From Tritrichomonas musculus (taxonomy: Eukaryota > Parabasalia > Tritrichomonadida > Tritrichomonadidae): DNA of 64,000 bases. Below the pieces are notes generated by a model. It did no database searches. It saw nothing but the letters and a program-made list of their open reading frames with translations, and was not told where the DNA came from. Shown here one piece after another: positions 59,417 through 64,000 of this stretch (the stretch's first letter is position 1; every line of letters starts with the position of its first letter). The stretch spans positions 5,146,001 to 5,210,000 of the forward strand of contig JAPFFF010000009.1 in assembly GCA_039105265.1 (NCBI GenBank), in the 5' to 3' direction. A program made the position numbers and the translations under genes.

Positions 59417-61560
59417 TCGATAGACTAATGATTTATACGATTGAATTTTTGTTTTGTTTATTCAAATCTTATGAAATATAAATTTTATATCTTATTTGAA
59501 TTAAATCTTCTTAAATTCATTACAGTTATTTTTTATTTGAAAAAATAATTTTTTATATATTTTTATAATTTAATTTTATACTATATTTATAGATAAAAAG
59601 TTTTAAAAGAGAAAATTTGAGATAATATTTAAATAGATTTCAATAATTCAAAACAGTTATCCTCATATTTTTTTTATTCAAAAATGCAAGTGTAAAATTT
59701 TCAAAAACAAAAGAGCATAGAAAAAAAGCAAAATGGTTTAATTTTAATGGATGTAATACGCAAATACAATATGTGCTTTAGAAATTTAATTGAAAAAGTA
59801 GATTGTGGATACAGATATAACTTTTTGAATAATTATATAATTATTCAAAAATTTTTGATGTTAGCCGTTTATGAAAATGCATAAAATTCTTTTTCAACAT
59901 CATTTTAATATTTATTTTGCATTTTTTTACTTTTATTATTTTTTAAAATATTTAGCAATTTTATTGATGCAATCCATTGTGTCGCAAAGCTAAATTGATT
60001 TAAAATTTAATCTTTTTATATCCTTAACATGAAATTGTAATACAGTCCTATATTGAATCAATTGATATCAGCCGTAAGTTTTTTATTAATAATCAATTGG
60101 TTATGGGTTAGATGCATATAAATATATCTCATTTCAGGTTCAAAAAGCGTAAGATGTCAAAAATTAATAAGCAATTGATTATTAATGAATTATCAAGTGA
60201 TGAATGATATAATATTTTAAAAAAATATTTTTAATTATTTATTTATTGATATATTAAATAGGATGATATAATGAAGTCAGCCAATAAAATTTTGATAAAA
60301 TCATTGTGCATATTGTTATAACTTATTTCTTTTTCTTTTTCTAATAACAAAAAGACTTTAATATTCGAAATTTTGATTAATATCAAAAAATTAGGAGGGC
60401 GGCAAAATTTTTCAGCATTCAATACATTTTATAGTCTTTATTTATCTTTATATAAATTCATATATTTATTTTAAATTAATATTAGATTTTAAAATGCTAT
60501 ATTCCATGATATTTATATTTATTATGTTTAACGTCTGTTCTGAATTTCCCTTAAAAAGTTAATTTTCTTTGAATTTTTATAACTGATGTTTTTATTTTTA
60601 TCTTTTTCTTTATTTATTATTCACTCTATATTATATATTATATATTTATCATGGAAATGAACATAAACTTTTTGAATTACTTTAAAAAATAAACATAACA
60701 ATTTATTGTTTTATTTTCAAATAAATAAAAATGAGTTTATATTTATTTTATACGTTGTAATATGACAATATATTTCTAAAATAGAATTAAAAAATAAAAA
60801 TAAATATTATATAATAATATAATTATGAAATGAGCTATTTTCCGACTTTTGCATGTTCTTTTATTCCATTATGCGATTAAAATAGGTGAATTTATAATAT
60901 ATTTATTTGACCTTATTTCCTTAAAGGAAAGGACAAATATTTGATAGAACAAACAAACAAATATTAATTCAATTATTATTTTTATTGCTAAATAATTGTT
61001 TGAGAAAAATAGAATAAAAACTAAAAATAATTAAAAATATATAAGAACAAATATGTTATCAAAATATTTATTGATATATGTGACAAGAATATGGTTACTT
61101 TTTTTATTTTTTTTCTCAAAGGTATATTTTTTTTCATTCCTTTAAAATGAAGCTGTAATTTATTTTTTTCTAAATTCTATATTCCTCTTTCATTGTAGTA
61201 TAATGATCGCCAAATAAATATTGATTCAACAGAACTACTACCTTTAAATATATATTGATATTGGCAATATTTATTTGTTGAAGGGATAAAAAAGAAAAAA
61301 GATTTTATAGAGTCTTAATTGAATTAAAATTTTTATTCAATAAAAAAAATATGATTATGTGTAATATATCAATATATGATTTATCTTTCTTTAATTATGT
61401 AATATAAATATTAGTTATATTATAATATAAATTCAATAATTATAATTAGAAACTAATATTCAAATATAAGATTTGTATATTAATAAAACAGCATTATTCT
61501 CCATTAAATTCAATTTTTTTGGTCACAAAATTTTGAATTATTCAACATCACTCTAAATTT
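59417..61560. other. Intergenic, very AT-rich
   Basis: About 2.1 kb upstream of Ran without coding sequence, transposon ends or RNA gene that I can support. Immediately before Ran there is TTCAACATCACTCTAAATTT, a possible initiator of the trichomonad TCAYTW kind, although the last base of the core does not fit exactly. Confidence 0.45.
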
Positions 61561-62217
61561 TTGATGGAACAACAACAGCCTTCTTTAGTCGCAAAATTAG
61601 TTCTTGTTGGAGATGGAGGTGTCGGAAAAACAACTTTTGTTAAGAGACACCAAACTGGTGAATTTGAGAAAAAGTATATTCCAACACTTGGCGTTCAAGT
61701 ATCACAATTAACTTTTCAGACCTCAAGAGGGCTTATCCTCTACAATGTTTGGGATACAGCAGGTCAAGAACGTTTTGGTGGGCTTCGTGAAGGATATTAT
61801 CTTGAAGCAAGCTGTGCTATTATCATGTTCGATGTTACTAGCCCAGGAACATACAGAAATGTTGCAACATGGCATCGAGATCTGACTCGTGTTTGCCCAA
61901 ACATTCCAATTGTTCTTGTTGGAAATAAAATCGATGTTCGTGACAGAAAAGTTCCTGCAAAAAGAGTCACATTCCATAAAAAGAATAATATGAGATATTT
62001 TGAAGTCTCTGCAAAATCTAACTATCATTTTGAAATGCCATTCTTATCTCTTGCCAGATCATTATCAAACGACCCTAACCTTCAATTTACAACTGCTCCA
62101 GTTTTAATGCCACCTGAGGTTCAACTTGATCCTCAACTTGTTCAACAATATGAACAAGAACTCCAAGCTGCTGATGCCATTCCTCTTCCTGAAGATGATA
62201 ATGACTTTCTAGAATAA
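61561..62217 (+). CDS. RAN: Ran GTPase
   Basis: 218 residues, the usual Ran length (about 216). GDGGVGKT (17-24), Thr42 in [24 protein letters not shown] (64-80; most Rans have EKFGGLRDGYY), NKID (122-125) and SAK (150-152). The Ran-specific [43 protein letters not shown], the LMPPEV linker and an acidic C-terminus ([11 protein letters not shown]) are all present. No prenylation motif, as expected. It drives nucleocytoplasmic transport and mitotic spindle assembly. The stop codon sits in TAAATTTT, the trichomonad-style overlap with a poly-A signal. Identity is secure. Confidence 0.97.
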   Translation: MMEQQQPSLVAKLVLVGDGGVGKTTFVKRHQTGEFEKKYIPTLGVQVSQLTFQTSRGLILYNVWDTAGQERFGGLREGYYLEASCAIIMFDVTSPGTYRNVATWHRDLTRVCPNIPIVLVGNKIDVRDRKVPAKRVTFHKKNNMRYFEVSAKSNYHFEMPFLSLARSLSNDPNLQFTTAPVLMPPEVQLDPQLVQQYEQELQAADAIPLPEDDNDFLE

Positions 62218-62583
62218 ATTTTGAAATAAGAGTTTTATTAATTTTTTAAATAATTTATCATTATTTTAAATCCTTAGTTAGTATAATTATGAATTTTCCA
62301 TATCAATATCATCAAGAGCAATCCAGTTCATAAAAAAGCAAAAAGCCCATCCTATTGAGGTCAAATAATAATATAATAATGTTTTTTTCGGTAGCATTAT
62401 AAAATATGATAAAAATAGAGTAAACTTTGTTAATGTTTATATAGGTTTATATATAAGTAATTAAATAATTTATATTTGCTATGATACAATTAAAATTTCC
62501 AAGGTAACTATATCAATTTCATCATAATTAAAAATTAATTATACAATCATGATAACTGATTTTTTAAATAGTTCTTTAAATTC
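62218..62583. other. Intergenic between convergent genes
   Basis: AT-rich, nothing recognised. Confidence 0.5.
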
Positions 62584-64000
62584 CTATAACTCTTGTTGTG
62601 CATCTTCTTCTTCCTCCTCCTCTTCTTCCTCCTTCTCTTCATTTTCTTCATTGAGCTCATCATTTTCACTTTGCAAGTCAGTATAATTATCAATATTTAT
62701 ATTTCCAATTTTTGGAAAGAGCTCACTTAGTTGGTCAAAAATATCTTCTTTCTTTGGGAAAAACATTCTAATTTTTTTGCTTTTCTTGTGATTTTCAATT
62801 GAATGAATAATATCATTTGAAATTGCAAATTGTTCTAAAAAATCTATTGAACAAAGATCTGTCGGATTAACTCTATTAAAATTATCATTATCGTTATTAT
62901 CATTATCATTTATATTTTGTTGATTATTTTTGATCGTAATTAATAATGTATGTGGAATTAATGGAGACCAATGCTTAATAATAGTAACAAGAGCTTTATT
63001 TGCACTATCAATTGTTAATTCTGTAAAATCCAACTTGCTTGGTTTAAGTTTTTGGCATTTCTTTTCAAACTCGCGCCTTTTTTCAATCAATCTATGTTTC
63101 AATTCAACAAATTTATCCAAAACAGGTGATAATTCACAAGCAAGAAAGTCAGGGAAATTTATACTGATTTGTGGATCTGGTAATTCATCATCTTTCATTT
63201 TAATTAGACGAATAAAACTAAATGGATTTTTAAAATCACATACTTTATCAGGAGCATCCTCAAAATTAAATTCACATCTGGTGAAATACGAAAAAATCTT
63301 TTCAAAAGGTTGATCTATTCCAAAACTATCTTCATCTTTTTCAATGATTTCATTTTCATCTCTTCCTTTTCTGAGAATATCATCAATAATATCATGAATT
63401 TTATCCTTTTGATATAAATCTGCAACTAAAACAAGTCTTTTCAGATCCATACTCTGATTTTGAATGATATAATCGCAATTATCAATGATTGTCCTCAAAT
63501 ATAATTTAACATTCACACATATTGGATTCGAACAAAGATAATCTTTTATTTCACTAAATGAAGGTTGTTCGTGAGGTGTTAAGCATTTTTCGATCAATTC
63601 TGATATTTTTTGTAATTTAATATAGTCATATGTAAAGCTTGGATCAAGATCGTGGAATTTATGGTAAAGGCCATTAATTCTGGGTTGATCGAAATCAGTA
63701 TCAACATTTTTATCGTTATCTGATAACTTACTCAATATTTCAAACATAAGAACACCAAAAGCATAAACATCACAATTGATATTAGCTTCATCATGATCAG
63801 GATGATATATTTTGGACAATGCTGTTTGTTTTACTGGGAATGGGAAGATGCTAAGTTGAAATACAGGTTTATCACTGATATCTGTTAAAAGAGAAACCAA
63901 AACACTTTCACTTGAAAAATTTGATGGAAGAAGTGTTTTTTCTCCTTCTCCTTCAAGTTGAATCATGTATTCGGATAAATAAATTAGCCAAGTTTGAACG
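62584..64000 (-). CDS. Protein kinase, C-terminal part (runs off the window)
   Basis: The frame is open to the window end, so the start and the ATP-binding lobe lie outside; the ATG at 63966 is internal. NINCDVYAFGVLMFEIL is kinase subdomain IX, and LIEKCLTPHEQPSFSEIKDYL fits subdomain XI. The usual APE before subdomain IX is replaced by a KIYHPDHDEAN-type sequence. The DFG and HRD motifs cannot be checked. The 330-residue C-terminal extension is helical with a coiled coil (LVELKHRLIEKRREFEKKCQKL-like), an Asn/Asp repeat near 345-355 and an acidic tail of Glu. Tyrosine-kinase-like (TKL) kinases of this kind are expanded in trichomonads. Substrate unknown. Confidence 0.7.
   Translation of the reverse strand, partial: VQTWLIYLSEYMIQLEGEGEKTLLPSNFSSESVLVSLLTDISDKPVFQLSIFPFPVKQTALSKIYHPDHDEANINCDVYAFGVLMFEILSKLSDNDKNVDTDFDQPRINGLYHKFHDLDPSFTYDYIKLQKISELIEKCLTPHEQPSFSEIKDYLCSNPICVNVKLYLRTIIDNCDYIIQNQSMDLKRLVLVADLYQKDKIHDIIDDILRKGRDENEIIEKDEDSFGIDQPFEKIFSYFTRCEFNFEDAPDKVCDFKNPFSFIRLIKMKDDELPDPQISINFPDFLACELSPVLDKFVELKHRLIEKRREFEKKCQKLKPSKLDFTELTIDSANKALVTIIKHWSPLIPHTLLITIKNNQQNINDNDNNDNDNFNRVNPTDLCSIDFLEQFAISNDIIHSIENHKKSKKIRMFFPKKEDIFDQLSELFPKIGNINIDNYTDLQSENDELNEENEEKEEEEEEEEEDAQQEL

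Overview
The window looks like nuclear DNA of a trichomonad (Parabasalia), most like a Tritrichomonas-type genome. The evidence is very AT-rich DNA, long intron-free genes, LRR_5 (BspA-like) surface-type proteins, a DUF3447-type ankyrin protein, Rab and Ran GTPases, remains of a Maverick/Polinton-like element, Asn-rich low-complexity tails and many DNA transposons. No classical trichomonad intron (GTAYGT ... ACTAACACACAG) was seen. The genus is an inference.

Layout. 1-2.5 kb: Maverick-like debris, including a 1.35 kb deletion derivative with 46-bp terminal inverted repeats (TIRs). 2.5-4.1 kb: an LRR_5 gene fragment without a start codon. 5.3-8.3 kb: a 1024-residue ubiquitin-like/vWA-like/E2/U-box protein. 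8.8-9.9 kb: small unknown or broken reading frames. 10.5-15 kb: an ankyrin gene whose last four repeats lie as islands in arrays of a degenerate 25-bp repeat, one array carrying a 952-bp transposon. 15.7-18.8 kb: a 5'-truncated gene and an LRR_5-Sel1 protein. 18.8-30.6 kb: a transposon nest with two MITEs that have perfect 8-bp target duplications, and a 7.5-kb element with 638-bp TIRs that encodes a bromodomain-integrase and contains other elements.

30.6-64 kb is a more conventional gene-rich stretch. It holds an SLC44/CTL-like transporter, a small membrane protein, a Rab GTPase, an MCRS1-like FHA protein, an unknown gene, a second copy of the ~930-bp transposon, a bromodomain-NET (BET-like) protein, a 3097-residue bridge-like lipid transfer protein (BLTP1/Csf1 family), a doublecortin/P-loop/YfaP-like protein, ribosomal protein eS7, a CARMIL-like PH-LRR protein with a long disordered tail, an unknown protein with a possible beta-grasp N-terminus, Ran, and the C-terminal part of a protein kinase cut by the window edge.

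There are no operons. Genes lie on both strands as single units, and the housekeeping genes (eS7, Ran, Rab) share no pathway with their neighbours beyond broad themes: membrane traffic and lipid transport (Rab, BLTP1, SLC44), chromatin (MCRS1-like, BET-like, and the bromodomain of the transposon integrase), and cytoskeleton (DCX protein, CARMIL-like). Calls rest on reading the translated sequence and family knowledge; no database search was run.
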